Source of the DNA: Burkholderia sp. S171
GTDB lineage: Bacteria; Pseudomonadota; Gammaproteobacteria; Burkholderiales; Burkholderiaceae
Reading direction: 5' to 3'
DNA: 64,000 nucleotides
Assembly: GCF_009766085.1 (NCBI RefSeq)
Contig: NZ_LMUF01000043.1
Location: forward strand, 177,938 to 241,937
The notes beneath the pieces are model-generated. The model ran no database searches. It was given only the letters and a program-made list of their open reading frames with translations, and was not told the origin of the DNA. Positions 43,017-50,458 of the stretch are shown here, piece after piece (positions within the stretch are counted from its first letter, which is position 1; each line of letters begins with the position of its first letter). A program made the position numbers and the translations under genes.

Positions 43017-43469
43017 TTATTCTGAAGGGGTGGCAGCTCGTCGATTTTGTTCAAATTGTTCTATTACGCCGATTGCCGCCCTGCATTGCTCCAAATCCAG
43101 CAAATTGATGTGGCAAGCTCTGGGTTCGATCTTCAGTTCCCCCGCCAGCCACTTATAGCCCTTTGATCTTGCCTCGAAGATGCTGACGCCGTCGCGCCTG
43201 GCCTTGGCTTCCGCCATCGGTTCGAGTGCGGCGTGAAGTTTTGCTTTCCATTCCCGCAATTCGGCATTCGCCAGCCGGCCGAGCGGGAGGTTGCGCGTAC
43301 TGCGTGCGAATATCCCGATCCAGGCTTCGCACGGTCCGCATAGCCACAGCGGCCCGTGTCCGTCCTGATAAGGGTAAGCGGCCTCTCCGGGGCGCACGAG
43401 TGTGGCCTTTGCGCCGCAATAGTCGCAATTCGGATGGGGTAGGGCTTGAACCGGACGGCCGACTCGCAT
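43017..43469 (-). CDS. Zinc-finger-containing phage-type protein (DUF3268-like)
   Basis: A 150-residue protein. The N-terminal CDYCGAKA and later CGPCEAW supply two CxxC pairs that would bind a zinc ion. Between them PYQDGHGPLWLC is typical of a DUF3268-type zinc-finger domain found in phage and island proteins. The C-terminal part is helical, with LAGELKIEPRACHINLLDLEQC. It probably binds nucleic acid or protein. It lies 45 bp upstream of the helical protein gene at 42971 on the same strand, so the two could be co-transcribed. Confidence 0.7.
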   Translation of the reverse strand: MRVGRPVQALPHPNCDYCGAKATLVRPGEAAYPYQDGHGPLWLCGPCEAWIGIFARSTRNLPLGRLANAELREWKAKLHAALEPMAEAKARRDGVSIFEARSKGYKWLAGELKIEPRACHINLLDLEQCRAAIGVIEQFEQNRRAATPSE

Positions 43470-43823
43470 GAATTAGAGGTTGCCTGATAAAACACGGAAT
43501 ATAGCAAAAGCCTGTTCGTACATGACGAGATAGGGGTCGAAGTGGCTGGAATGTCGGCGCGAGCCGGGATTGCGTTTCTTTACGGCGGCCGCGAGAAGTT
43601 TTAACGCCTGGGTGAAGCCGCGTCCGCGATTGAAGCCAACAACGAGGAAGCTGAACATTCGATCACGAGTGCCGCAATGGTAGCCGGGGCGGAGTTACGC
43701 ACTCGGACTTCCATGAATTCTTACAAGCGGAAAGAAATCCGGCTGACGTAGTGACATGAATTGCCTTGCGGCATCGAACCGGCAGAACAGCGGGAACGAT
43801 GGCGCAAAGAGCGGGTGTTTGGC
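43470..43823. other. Gene-free region
   Basis: No convincing gene. A 61-codon leftward frame (43473-43658) has no recognisable family and no ribosome site I trust. No repeats or terminators were noticed. Confidence 0.5.
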
Positions 43824-44240
43824 TCAGACCACCTCGATCACAATATCAATGTTGCCGCGTAAAGCTTTGGAATAAGGACAGGTCTGGTGAGCGGCATCAG
43901 CGAGAGACTGGGCGACTTCGGGGTCCAGCCCGGGAAGGCTGACATTCAACCGTGCCTGAAGGAAATAGGCGCCCGCAGTCGTACCCAGATCCACTTCGGC
44001 GTCGACTGCCGTGTCCGCTGGCAGGGCAATCTTCAATTTGGCCGCAGCAATACCCATTGCGCCGATAAAGCAGGCAGACCAGCCGGCAGCGAGCAGTTGC
44101 TCGGGGTTAGTGCCGGCGACCTTGCTCCCAGGCGCGGAAAGCGCGACGTCCAGGCGGCCGTCGTCGCTGTGGGACATGCCATCACGGCCGCCCGTGGTGT
44201 GGGTCTTGCCGGTGTAAAGGACTTTTTCAAGCTGTGCCAT
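43824..44240 (-). CDS. ohr: Organic hydroperoxide resistance protein, Ohr/OsmC family
   Basis: A 138-residue thiol peroxidase that reduces organic and fatty-acid hydroperoxides. It has the two redox cysteines in GWSACFIGA (about 54-62) and HQTCPYSKAL (about 119-128), and the N-terminal MAQLEKVLYTGKTHTTGGRDG typical of Ohr rather than OsmC. It is full length for the family. An OhrR regulator is not adjacent. It is an isolated gene within an accessory region. Confidence 0.93.
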   Translation of the reverse strand: MAQLEKVLYTGKTHTTGGRDGMSHSDDGRLDVALSAPGSKVAGTNPEQLLAAGWSACFIGAMGIAAAKLKIALPADTAVDAEVDLGTTAGAYFLQARLNVSLPGLDPEVAQSLADAAHQTCPYSKALRGNIDIVIEVV

Positions 44241-44350
44241 GGTTGACTCCTTATCTGGTCCTATTGAGCGCCGATGTTCCTTCGGAACCTCAGTGCAGAT
44301 TTATTGCACTATGTTGTACTAACTGAAATAGCTCAACGATGAACACGAAC

Positions 44351-44593
44351 TCACATACCTCCCCTATATAACGTGCTGTCAAGGTAAGCGAGCTGTCCGT
44401 CCCGCTTCGCTTCAACCAGTTCCTGACGAATTTGCGAGCGGGTCTTGGGGGTGATGTCGTTCGGGGCCGCTGACCCATGTTGTGTCTGAACGTCGCTGAT
44501 CCCGTTTCCGCCCACGCTAACCGTACCGGCTGCATGAGCCCATCCTGAGACTGCGCAGACAGCCAAAGCCAAGCTAATCATCGAGCGTTTCAT
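44351..44593 (-). CDS. DUF4148 family small secreted protein (copy 1)
   Basis: An 80-residue protein with a signal peptide (MKRSMISLALAVCAVSGWAHA) and the DUF4148 core: KTRSQIRQELVEAKRDGQLAYLDSTLYRG. DUF4148 proteins are abundant in Burkholderiaceae, small and periplasmic, with no established function. A second member lies at 45584. Upstream of each is a conserved 79-bp element in the same orientation relative to the gene. Confidence 0.85.
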   Translation of the reverse strand: MKRSMISLALAVCAVSGWAHAAGTVSVGGNGISDVQTQHGSAAPNDITPKTRSQIRQELVEAKRDGQLAYLDSTLYRGGM

Positions 44594-44660
44594 ATAACTC
44601 TCCTGAGAAGGTTTGATCAGTGCCGGCGAATCCGGCGTTGATGCATTAGAACCTCCGCAG

Positions 44661-44739
44661 GTATCCGGTTTGTGTCTCTAGAACCGGGGAAATCCAGTGT
44701 TTTGTATCGATGCCACTCCCGGATACCTTGCGATACAAA
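44661..44739 (-). repeat. 79-bp element shared upstream of DUF4148 genes, copy A
   Basis: The element starts GTATCCGGTTTGTGTC and ends GATACCTTGCGATACAAA with 61 bp between the first and second GTATC/GATAC marks. Copy B at 46043 has the same ends and spacing without gaps. On the coding strand of the DUF4148 gene it contains direct repeats of GTATC 10 bp apart, the spacing used by OmpR-type regulators. Inverted TTTGTATCG/CGATACAAA (44701-44709/44731-44739) lies within it. Confidence 0.6.
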
Positions 44740-44874
44740 TCTGCCGGGTGACGCTTGAAGAGGCGCGGTCGCACTTCTCTCGCATTCCATGGTCGCGTCC
44801 CATGCGATGGCTGAGAATGTCTACCCAGTGCTTGGAGGCGGCCCAATATAAGAAAGACAACGCTAAAAACAAAA

Positions 44875-44920
44875 AAGGTCTTGATCCATCGGAGCACGAA
44901 CTCCGATGGATCAAGACCTT
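44875..44920 (-). terminator. Rho-independent terminator of lipoprotein gene
   Basis: Two 20-base arms (44875-44894 and 44901-44920) are perfectly complementary around the six-base loop CACGAA. On the minus strand the stem is followed by TTTTGTTTTT, so it should end leftward transcription from the gene at 45045. Confidence 0.75.
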
Positions 44921-45044
44921 GCAGTGGTCCCGTTATTTCGGGCAGAAAGATAGATTGTTTCTCTGTCGATTTCGCCTCGAAGGCAGCGGCCGACAGATCG
45001 CCCAAAGTCGGTGCGGGCGAAAGGGTTATAGAGCAATGCGTTGG

Positions 45045-45350
45045 TTAAAAATTCACGAATTGTTTCTGGATGAGCGCCGAGTTTTTGAATAGCAATACCA
45101 CGTGAAGTTGACCGGAGACGCCGCCGACGTAATCCCATCGGCTCAGGTCACCCGCGGCGCTGGTGGCGAACGGACTTCCAAGCTTCTCGAATACTTGCGT
45201 CGCTGAAGTCCCGACTGGAAACCGTTGATCGAGGCTTTCATGCGTCCACCCACGTACATGTACTTCATCATAGGAGTACATGGGTGTGACGCAGCCACCC
45301 AGTCCTGCTAAGCACGCCGCGCTCACCGCCAAAATAGCAAAGGCTTTCAT
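45045..45350 (-). CDS. Small outer-membrane lipoprotein, BamE/SmpA-like in form
   Basis: A 101-residue lipoprotein. The signal peptide (MKAFAILAVSAACLAGLGGC) ends in the lipobox LGGC, so the Cys at 20 is lipidated. The mature part contains VGTSATQVFEKLGSPFATSAAGDLSRWDYVGG, a stretch reminiscent of the BamE/SmpA fold (GMTxxxVxxxLGxP). Short proteins of this type support envelope assembly. A strong terminator follows. Gene function is inferred only from form. Confidence 0.8.
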   Translation of the reverse strand: MKAFAILAVSAACLAGLGGCVTPMYSYDEVHVRGWTHESLDQRFPVGTSATQVFEKLGSPFATSAAGDLSRWDYVGGVSGQLHVVLLFKNSALIQKQFVNF

Positions 45351-45505
45351 GTTGTTCTCACTTGAATTTGGATGTGTTCACAATCGCATGTGCAGGGTTG
45401 CAAGGCGATCGGACACATCTCAATCCTTCGTGGCAGCGGCGAATTGCTGCAACATGGCGTTACGCTTGCATGACTGAGTTGGTGGGGCATGGTCGTCATC
45501 AAGGT

Positions 45506-45536
45506 GATAGCAATCGGCCTTAGGCCGACTGCTATC
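45506..45536 (-). terminator. Hairpin after DUF4148 copy 2
   Basis: GATAGCAATCGGCC and GGCCGACTGCTATC form a 14-bp stem with one mismatch around TTA. It lies 47 bp beyond the stop of the leftward DUF4148 gene at 45584. No T tract follows on that strand, so termination is only probable. Confidence 0.5.
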
Positions 45537-45583
45537 TATCTCGTGCAGGCACTTGCCGGCCCTACTTGAGCTTAAGGACATGC

Positions 45584-45898
45584 TTAAGGATGCGCATAGA
45601 TCGGGCCTAAGCCAATCACGTCCGAATCCGTCCCGCGTGAACCTGCCGCGGCTGTGCCGCTTGTCGACGGACCATACGATTTTGCTGACACGCCGTTCGC
45701 GGCGTCGATCCGCGCTTGCGCCGCTTCAATGTTCTTTGGATATTGCGTCTGATCGCTAGCCGGGTTATAGCCCGCCTTTTCCAGTTGGATGAGTTGGGCA
45801 CGTACATCGGCCCGGGTGAGCGGTTCGTTCGATTGAGCGAACGATACGGCTGGGATGGCAACAACAGCGGCAATGATCAGCGATCGAACGAGTTTCAT
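45584..45898 (-). CDS. DUF4148 family small secreted protein (copy 2)
   Basis: A 104-residue protein with a signal peptide (MKLVRSLIIAAVVAIPAVSFA) and DUF4148 core LTRADVRAQLIQLEKAGYNP. A Gly/Ser/Thr-rich tail follows. Start 45898 is chosen because it produces the standard signal peptide; the longer frame to 45934 is not needed. It is longer than copy 1 but shares its core and its 79-bp upstream element. Its function is unknown. Confidence 0.85.
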   Translation of the reverse strand: MKLVRSLIIAAVVAIPAVSFAQSNEPLTRADVRAQLIQLEKAGYNPASDQTQYPKNIEAAQARIDAANGVSAKSYGPSTSGTAAAGSRGTDSDVIGLGPIYAHP

Positions 45899-46314
45899 AA
45901 TTGCTTCCTTTAGAGAGTGTGTTTCGGCAAACACCGGTTGCGTATCAAGTGGTTGAAGCTGAATCCGAGTCGGGCTTAATCTGGACTAGATTCGAATGCG
46001 CCGTGATGCAGGGCTGGCGTGAATGTATTAGAGCGCGGGGACGTATCTGGCTTGTGTCCGGCAGGCACCTCGGGTGAAACGTTGTGTGTCCATGCGCGTC
46101 ACAGATACATTGCGATACAAACGATCCGGCGCGCGCTGCTGCGACAGCTCCCGGGTATGTATCCTGCGATACCCCACTCCTTTGCGTCATGTCATTTCAT
46201 ACATAGACTTGTTGCTCTCCCAAGGATGGGTGACGCGATGGGATCCGGATATTGTTTGTTCACGCGGCCGGACTGACAGGTTGCGACGACCCACATCAAT
46301 TTCTGGAGACACGC
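45899..46314. other. Divergent intergenic region with element B
   Basis: Divergent promoters are expected for the leftward DUF4148 gene and the rightward Rieske oxygenase. It contains the 79-bp element B and a further palindrome-like GTATC/GATAC pair at 46153-46176. Confidence 0.65.
46043..46121 (-). repeat. 79-bp element shared upstream of DUF4148 genes, copy B
   Basis: Begins GTATCTGGCTTGTGTC and ends GATACATTGCGATACAAA; the landmarks sit at exactly the same offsets as in copy A. It lies about 145 bp upstream of the second DUF4148 start codon, and copy A about 68 bp upstream of the first. A third related arrangement GGGTATGTATCCTGCGATACCC is at 46153. Confidence 0.6.
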
Positions 46315-47385
46315 ATGACATCCGCCAACGCATCGTCTTTTACATCCCAGCCGTTGATATTCCAGCCGCCGAATGGGCCGGCGCGTCACGGCACATTTGA
46401 CGCCCGGGATTGGGAAATACTCAGTCGCTACTGGCACCCGGTTGCCTTCTCGTCCGATGTAAAGGAAACCCCGATCAGCGCAACGTTGCTGGACGAACCG
46501 CTGGTCGTGTTCCGCTCCAATGGTGCGGTTGTGGCGGCAAGCGACATTTGCCCTCATCGCGGAGCGCCGCTTAGCAAAGGATGGGTCGAAGGCGGCAATA
46601 TCGTGTGTCCGTATCACGGCCTTGCGTATGGCAGCGATGGCAAGTGCCGCCACATTCCATCGCAAACGGGCAGTCCCATTCCCGACCGGCTGCACCTGAC
46701 AACATTTGCCGCGCAGGAAGCCTACGGGCTCGTCTGGGTATCGCTTGGCGGAGGCCATGAGCCGTTGCCCGCGTTCCCTGCGTGGGACGAAGCGGGTTAT
46801 CAACAGATCTTGCCGCCCTCGATCGATATCAAGGCGTCAGCCGGGCGGCAAACGGAAGGGTTTATCGACGTTGCGCATTTTGCGTGGATTCATCACGACA
46901 GCTTTGCCGATCGGGCGAACCCCGAGGTCCCGACGTATTCGGTTGAGCGGCGTCCAAATGGCATGCACGCGGAATACGTCAGCACTGTCAGTAATTTTCC
47001 CAAGTCGATGCAACGTCGTGCGCCGGAGGGGTTTCTATGGCGGCGCATCTTTGAAGTCGATGCGCCATTCTTCGCGCGCCTGACCGTGCATTTTCCGGAA
47101 GGTGGTCGGCTTTCGATCCTGAACGCCGCGAGTCCCATTTCCGCGCGACTGACGCGTCTGTTCGTTCCCATCGTGCGAAATTTCGATACGGATCGGCCGC
47201 TCGAAGAGGTGTACGCGTTCAACCGGCAGGTGTTCGAAGAAGACCGGGCGATCGTTGAATTGCAGCGCCCTGAAGATCTGCCAATTGCGCGGACCGCGGA
47301 AGCGCCTATCCTCGCCGATCGTTCGTCCGGGGCGTACCGTCGCGCACTATCGGAAATCGGACTTGGACAAGCGTATGTCGCTTGA
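46315..47385 (+). CDS. Rieske oxygenase alpha subunit, VanA-like
   Basis: A 356-residue Rieske non-heme iron oxygenase. The N-terminal Rieske domain has CPHRGAPL (Cys79, His81) and CPYHG (Cys98, His101). The catalytic domain carries EGFIDVAHFAWIHHDSF, with iron ligands expected at His188 and His193 or His194. The layout resembles vanillate O-demethylase-type oxygenases. The ATG at 46315 follows a GGAGA site; the upstream frame to 46252 is not needed. It is immediately followed by rubredoxin and a rubredoxin reductase rather than the usual VanB-type reductase, so the electron path seems unusual. The substrate is unknown; an aryl ether or short aromatic acid is typical. Confidence 0.9.
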   Translation: MTSANASSFTSQPLIFQPPNGPARHGTFDARDWEILSRYWHPVAFSSDVKETPISATLLDEPLVVFRSNGAVVAASDICPHRGAPLSKGWVEGGNIVCPYHGLAYGSDGKCRHIPSQTGSPIPDRLHLTTFAAQEAYGLVWVSLGGGHEPLPAFPAWDEAGYQQILPPSIDIKASAGRQTEGFIDVAHFAWIHHDSFADRANPEVPTYSVERRPNGMHAEYVSTVSNFPKSMQRRAPEGFLWRRIFEVDAPFFARLTVHFPEGGRLSILNAASPISARLTRLFVPIVRNFDTDRPLEEVYAFNRQVFEEDRAIVELQRPEDLPIARTAEAPILADRSSGAYRRALSEIGLGQAYVA

Positions 47386-47407
47386 GGGCACACTCTGGAG
47401 ACTTGTC

Positions 47408-47575
47408 ATGAACATCTGGGAATGCGTGATTTGTGGATTTCGCTACGACGAAGCGCTCGGGCTGCCCGATGCAGGAATAGAACCAGGAACCCGCTGGCAG
47501 GATGTTCCCGAAGACTGGATATGTCCTGACTGTGCCACCGGAAAGCAGGACTTTGAGATGCAGGTGGTGGCATGA
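47408..47575 (+). CDS. Rubredoxin
   Basis: A 55-residue rubredoxin, too short for many gene callers: Cys6 and Cys9 in CVICG and Cys39 and Cys42 in CPDC bind one iron. The conserved EPGTRWQDVPEDW lies between. It is an electron carrier, classically between rubredoxin reductase and AlkB. It overlaps the following reductase gene by four bases (ATGA), and is 22 bp downstream of the Rieske oxygenase. Here its natural acceptor is most likely that oxygenase, since no AlkB is present. Confidence 0.92.
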   Translation: MNIWECVICGFRYDEALGLPDAGIEPGTRWQDVPEDWICPDCATGKQDFEMQVVA

Positions 47576-48765
47576 ACGCAAGCATGAAACCAGACGCACA
47601 GAATCGCGAACACGATCCGGTGGTCATCATCGGCACGGGTCTCGCGGGCTACACGGTTGCGCGGGAACTGCGCAAGCTCGATCGCGAGGTTCCGATCGTT
47701 CTCGTCACCCGAGATGACGGTTGCTTTTATTCGAAGCCGATGCTGTCCAACGCGCTTGCGATGAAAAAGCAGCCGGCAGCACTCGCGAGCTTCGACGCAT
47801 CCACCATGGCTGCGCAACTTGGCGCGACCGTGCGCGTGCAGTGTCACGTCGAACGGATCTTGCCCGCGGCGCATGAGATCGTCGTGAGCGGCGAACACTT
47901 GAAATACCGGAGTCTCGTGCTCGCGCTGGGCGCAGACGCGAGACGTCCCGGTGTCCCAGGTTCGGGCGCAGCCAATATTCTTTCCATCAACGACTTGAGT
48001 GACTACGCCCGCTTTCGGCATGTACTCGAGGGATGCAAGTCGGTGGCAATACTGGGCGCTGGATTGATCGGCTGCGAATTTTCAAACGATCTTGTTGCAG
48101 CCGGATATGTTGTGTCTCTGATCGACCCGGCGGCGACGCCATTGTCGCGGTTGTTGCCGGAGAAAGTAGGGATGGCTTTCGCGAAAGAGCTTCTTGCCAG
48201 CGGCATACACTTTTATCCGGGCCGGAGCGTGGCGACGATAGAGCGCGCTGTGACGGGCTATCGTCTGCACCTGTCGGACGAAACGCACATCGACGCTGAC
48301 ATTGTTATTTCAGCCATCGGCCTTGCACCGCGCACGGCTTTGGCGAGTGCTGCGGGGATTCAGATCGACCAGGGTATTCGTACCGATGCGTGGTGTCGAA
48401 CCAGCGTTGAGAACATCTTCGCACTCGGCGATTGCGCGGCGATCGACGGGAAAGTGCAGCCATACGTGTTACCTATCATGCATGCAGCAAGGGCATTGGC
48501 GCGAACCTTGTTCGGTGAACCGACACGTGTGCAGTTTCCCATCATGCCGATCATCGTCAAGACGCCTGCTATACCGGCAGTGATCGTACCGTCGGGCGGC
48601 GCGGGCGAATGGCTTGTTGAGGAGGGAGCGGCTGATCAACCTAGTGCGTTGCGGGCCATCTTCCGAAGTCAGGGGAATGACCGACCGACAGGTTTTGCAC
48701 TGCTCGGTGCCGCGACGGAAGGCAAGGCATCATTGATCAAGACGATGACCGTGGGCACTTCATAA
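47572..48765 (+). CDS. Rubredoxin-NAD(+) reductase (RubB/AlkT-like)
   Basis: A 397-residue FAD flavoprotein. It has an N-terminal dinucleotide-binding motif (VVIIGTGLAGYTVARELR), a second nucleotide-binding motif for NAD(P)H (SVAILGAGLIGCEFSNDL) and the flavin-side FALGDCAAIDG. The overall layout matches Pseudomonas rubredoxin reductases. It starts at the ATGA overlap with rubredoxin. It would pass electrons from NADH to rubredoxin and then to the oxygenase upstream. A strong terminator at 48901 ends this three-gene operon. Confidence 0.9.
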   Translation: MNASMKPDAQNREHDPVVIIGTGLAGYTVARELRKLDREVPIVLVTRDDGCFYSKPMLSNALAMKKQPAALASFDASTMAAQLGATVRVQCHVERILPAAHEIVVSGEHLKYRSLVLALGADARRPGVPGSGAANILSINDLSDYARFRHVLEGCKSVAILGAGLIGCEFSNDLVAAGYVVSLIDPAATPLSRLLPEKVGMAFAKELLASGIHFYPGRSVATIERAVTGYRLHLSDETHIDADIVISAIGLAPRTALASAAGIQIDQGIRTDAWCRTSVENIFALGDCAAIDGKVQPYVLPIMHAARALARTLFGEPTRVQFPIMPIIVKTPAIPAVIVPSGGAGEWLVEEGAADQPSALRAIFRSQGNDRPTGFALLGAATEGKASLIKTMTVGTS

Positions 48766-48900
48766 CGCGATGTCAGCCGCGGGCCTATAGAGATCCACTT
48801 TCCGAAGGCCGTGAGAATAGAAGAGCTAGTCTGACCGACCATTTGCCGGCTAACGGTCGCATCCCCTTTAGGCGAGGGTGCGTCCTGGTGCCAAACCGCT

Positions 48901-48930
48901 GCCGCAAGCCATGCTTGCGGCTTTTTTTTT
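48901..48930 (+). terminator. Rho-independent terminator of the oxygenase-rubredoxin operon
   Basis: GCCGCAAGC and GCTTGCGGC form a perfect 9-bp stem around CAT, followed by nine T residues. It lies 136 bp after the reductase stop and before the convergent LysR gene. Confidence 0.93.
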
Positions 48931-48974
48931 CCAATCAGATCAAGATGCCGCAGGCGGCTCCGCGTAGACGTCGT

Positions 48975-49898
48975 TCAGGAAACGAGTGCCTTCGCTACTC
49001 CAGCGACCAGGCGACGCAGCCAGACGGCCGCTACGCTTCTATGCGTTCTGTCGTGCCAGAGTTGATAGTAGGTGAGTGCCTTGACATCGCCGGGAACGGG
49101 TTCAATTCTTAGCGGCAGCACATTGCAGTAATGCTCGGCAAGCGTGCGCGTGGTCGTAAACATCAAGTTCGAACGGACCAGCACATAGGGCGCCATGCCA
49201 AAGTAAGGAAGGGTGGTCGTGACCGTCCGGGACAACCCGCAGCGTGACAGCTCGACATCAATCGTGCCCCAGGCCGTCGTGTTGTGCGTCGTGACAGCCA
49301 AGTGCTCCGCTTCCTGATAGGCGTGTGCATCCAGTTGTCCCGGTCGGACCGGATGACCCGTTCGCATCAGGCAAACGAGTGCATCTTCGCAAAGCGGTTG
49401 CAGGTGAAGATGCTCAGGCGGTGTTCTCCAGTTGCCGATGACGAGATCGAGATATCCCGTCTCCAGACCATGCTCGTAGCCACCGTCGAGCGTCATCAGA
49501 TGTTTGAATTCAATCTTCGCACCGGGCGCCTCGGTATGGAATGCATTGACGACGGCGGGTACGAAGAAGACATCCAGATAGTCGGGTGAGCCAATGCGGA
49601 AGGTCTTGTTCGTGTTCGCGGGATTAAAACTCGTGGTGGGATGCAGGATCGATTCGATGCTGGCCAAGGCCTGCGCCGCCGGGTCGATCAACGTTAAGGC
49701 ATGCGAAGTCGGCACCATTCGGCTGCCGCTTCGCACCAGCAATGGATCGCCCGTCAACTTGCGCAATTTCCGCAACGCGACGCTGATGGTGGGTTGTGAC
49801 TGATCGAGCAGGGCGGCGGTTCGTGACACGCTCGACTCGGTTAGCAGCGTAAGCAGAACCCTGATCAGATAGGAGTCCATGGTTTCCTGGCTGGACAT
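48975..49898 (-). CDS. LysR-family transcriptional regulator (NahR/NodD-like)
   Basis: About 307 residues. The winged helix is SYLIRVLLTLLTESSVSRTAALLDQSQPTISVALRKLRKLTGDPLLVRSG. The effector domain with NKTFRIGSPDYLDVFFVPAVV and HLHLQPLCEDALVCLMRTGHPV is of the NahR/NodD type, members of which commonly sense aromatic or phenolic acids. I chose 49898 (MSSQET) over 49964. It is convergent with the oxygenase-rubredoxin operon and divergent from xdhAB. A 14-bp palindrome about 97 bp upstream may be its own operator. Confidence 0.9.
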   Translation of the reverse strand: MSSQETMDSYLIRVLLTLLTESSVSRTAALLDQSQPTISVALRKLRKLTGDPLLVRSGSRMVPTSHALTLIDPAAQALASIESILHPTTSFNPANTNKTFRIGSPDYLDVFFVPAVVNAFHTEAPGAKIEFKHLMTLDGGYEHGLETGYLDLVIGNWRTPPEHLHLQPLCEDALVCLMRTGHPVRPGQLDAHAYQEAEHLAVTTHNTTAWGTIDVELSRCGLSRTVTTTLPYFGMAPYVLVRSNLMFTTTRTLAEHYCNVLPLRIEPVPGDVKALTYYQLWHDRTHRSVAAVWLRRLVAGVAKALVS

Positions 49899-50458
49899 GC
49901 GAACACACTGTAATTTGCAAGGAAACTGACTGATGCGCTCGCCACACCTGTTTTTCCGAAGCACGTTTAAGGACGCGTAAGAACGGTCGGAATATATATT
50001 CGAATATAACGCTCGTCAATTTAGCGCTCGTTTGAAAATTCGCCCTATCCCGCCAGCATTGGCTCATGCCGTGAATGACATGCCTCTTATGCGAAGGGCG
50101 CTATGTCACGTGGCCTACAGGTTGTCATCATTATTGCGCATGGTCAGACCAATTCGTAGCTGACCGCAGACGTCAACTACGGCCACCGATAGCGGGTTAT
50201 GGCGGCGCGCTTCACCTACATTACATTCCGAAAGCCGCGTCGGCATACCGCAGCGCTCCCCGCACGCCGTGACTTATCGCCGCAGCGATATGACGCGCAT
50301 ATCTTCCCCGCTATGGGTTCCAGATATTGACAGTGATACTTTTCGAACCGTCACTGAGACTGCGGTCAGGCCAGCCGGAAAAAGCCGCGTAATGACGCTA
50401 GAACGTCGCCAGGACCACCCGAAAAAGCAGCAGCGCAAACCAACGCGAGCAACGAGAC
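49899..50458. other. Divergent intergenic region between LysR and xdhA
   Basis: Contains the AT palindrome at 49995. The rest shows no gene; a short frame (50269-50736) only shadows xdhA. The xdh promoter was not pinpointed. Confidence 0.55.
49995..50008. promoter_or_regulatory. 14-bp AT palindrome upstream of LysR gene
   Basis: TATATTCGAATATA is a perfect palindrome placed 97-110 bp before the LysR start codon. LysR-type proteins bind AT-rich dyads at this distance, so this is a candidate operator for autoregulation, and possibly for the divergent xdhA. Confidence 0.4.

Larger units (their letters stand above)
44594..45044. other. Intergenic region with shared element and terminator
   Basis: Contains the 79-bp element A (44661-44739), probably controlling the DUF4148 gene at 44351, and a 20-bp stem terminator (44875-44920) for the lipoprotein gene at 45045. 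Frames drawn across it are artefacts. Confidence 0.7.

Noticed and set aside
44646..45005. Leftward frame across the terminator stem
   Set aside because: The frame reads through a perfect 20-bp hairpin with a T tract and the 79-bp regulatory element; no family features.
46434..46452. TGGCACCCGGTTGCC as a sigma-54 promoter
   Set aside because: GG-GC spacing is 11 bp instead of 12 and the sequence lies inside the oxygenase coding region.
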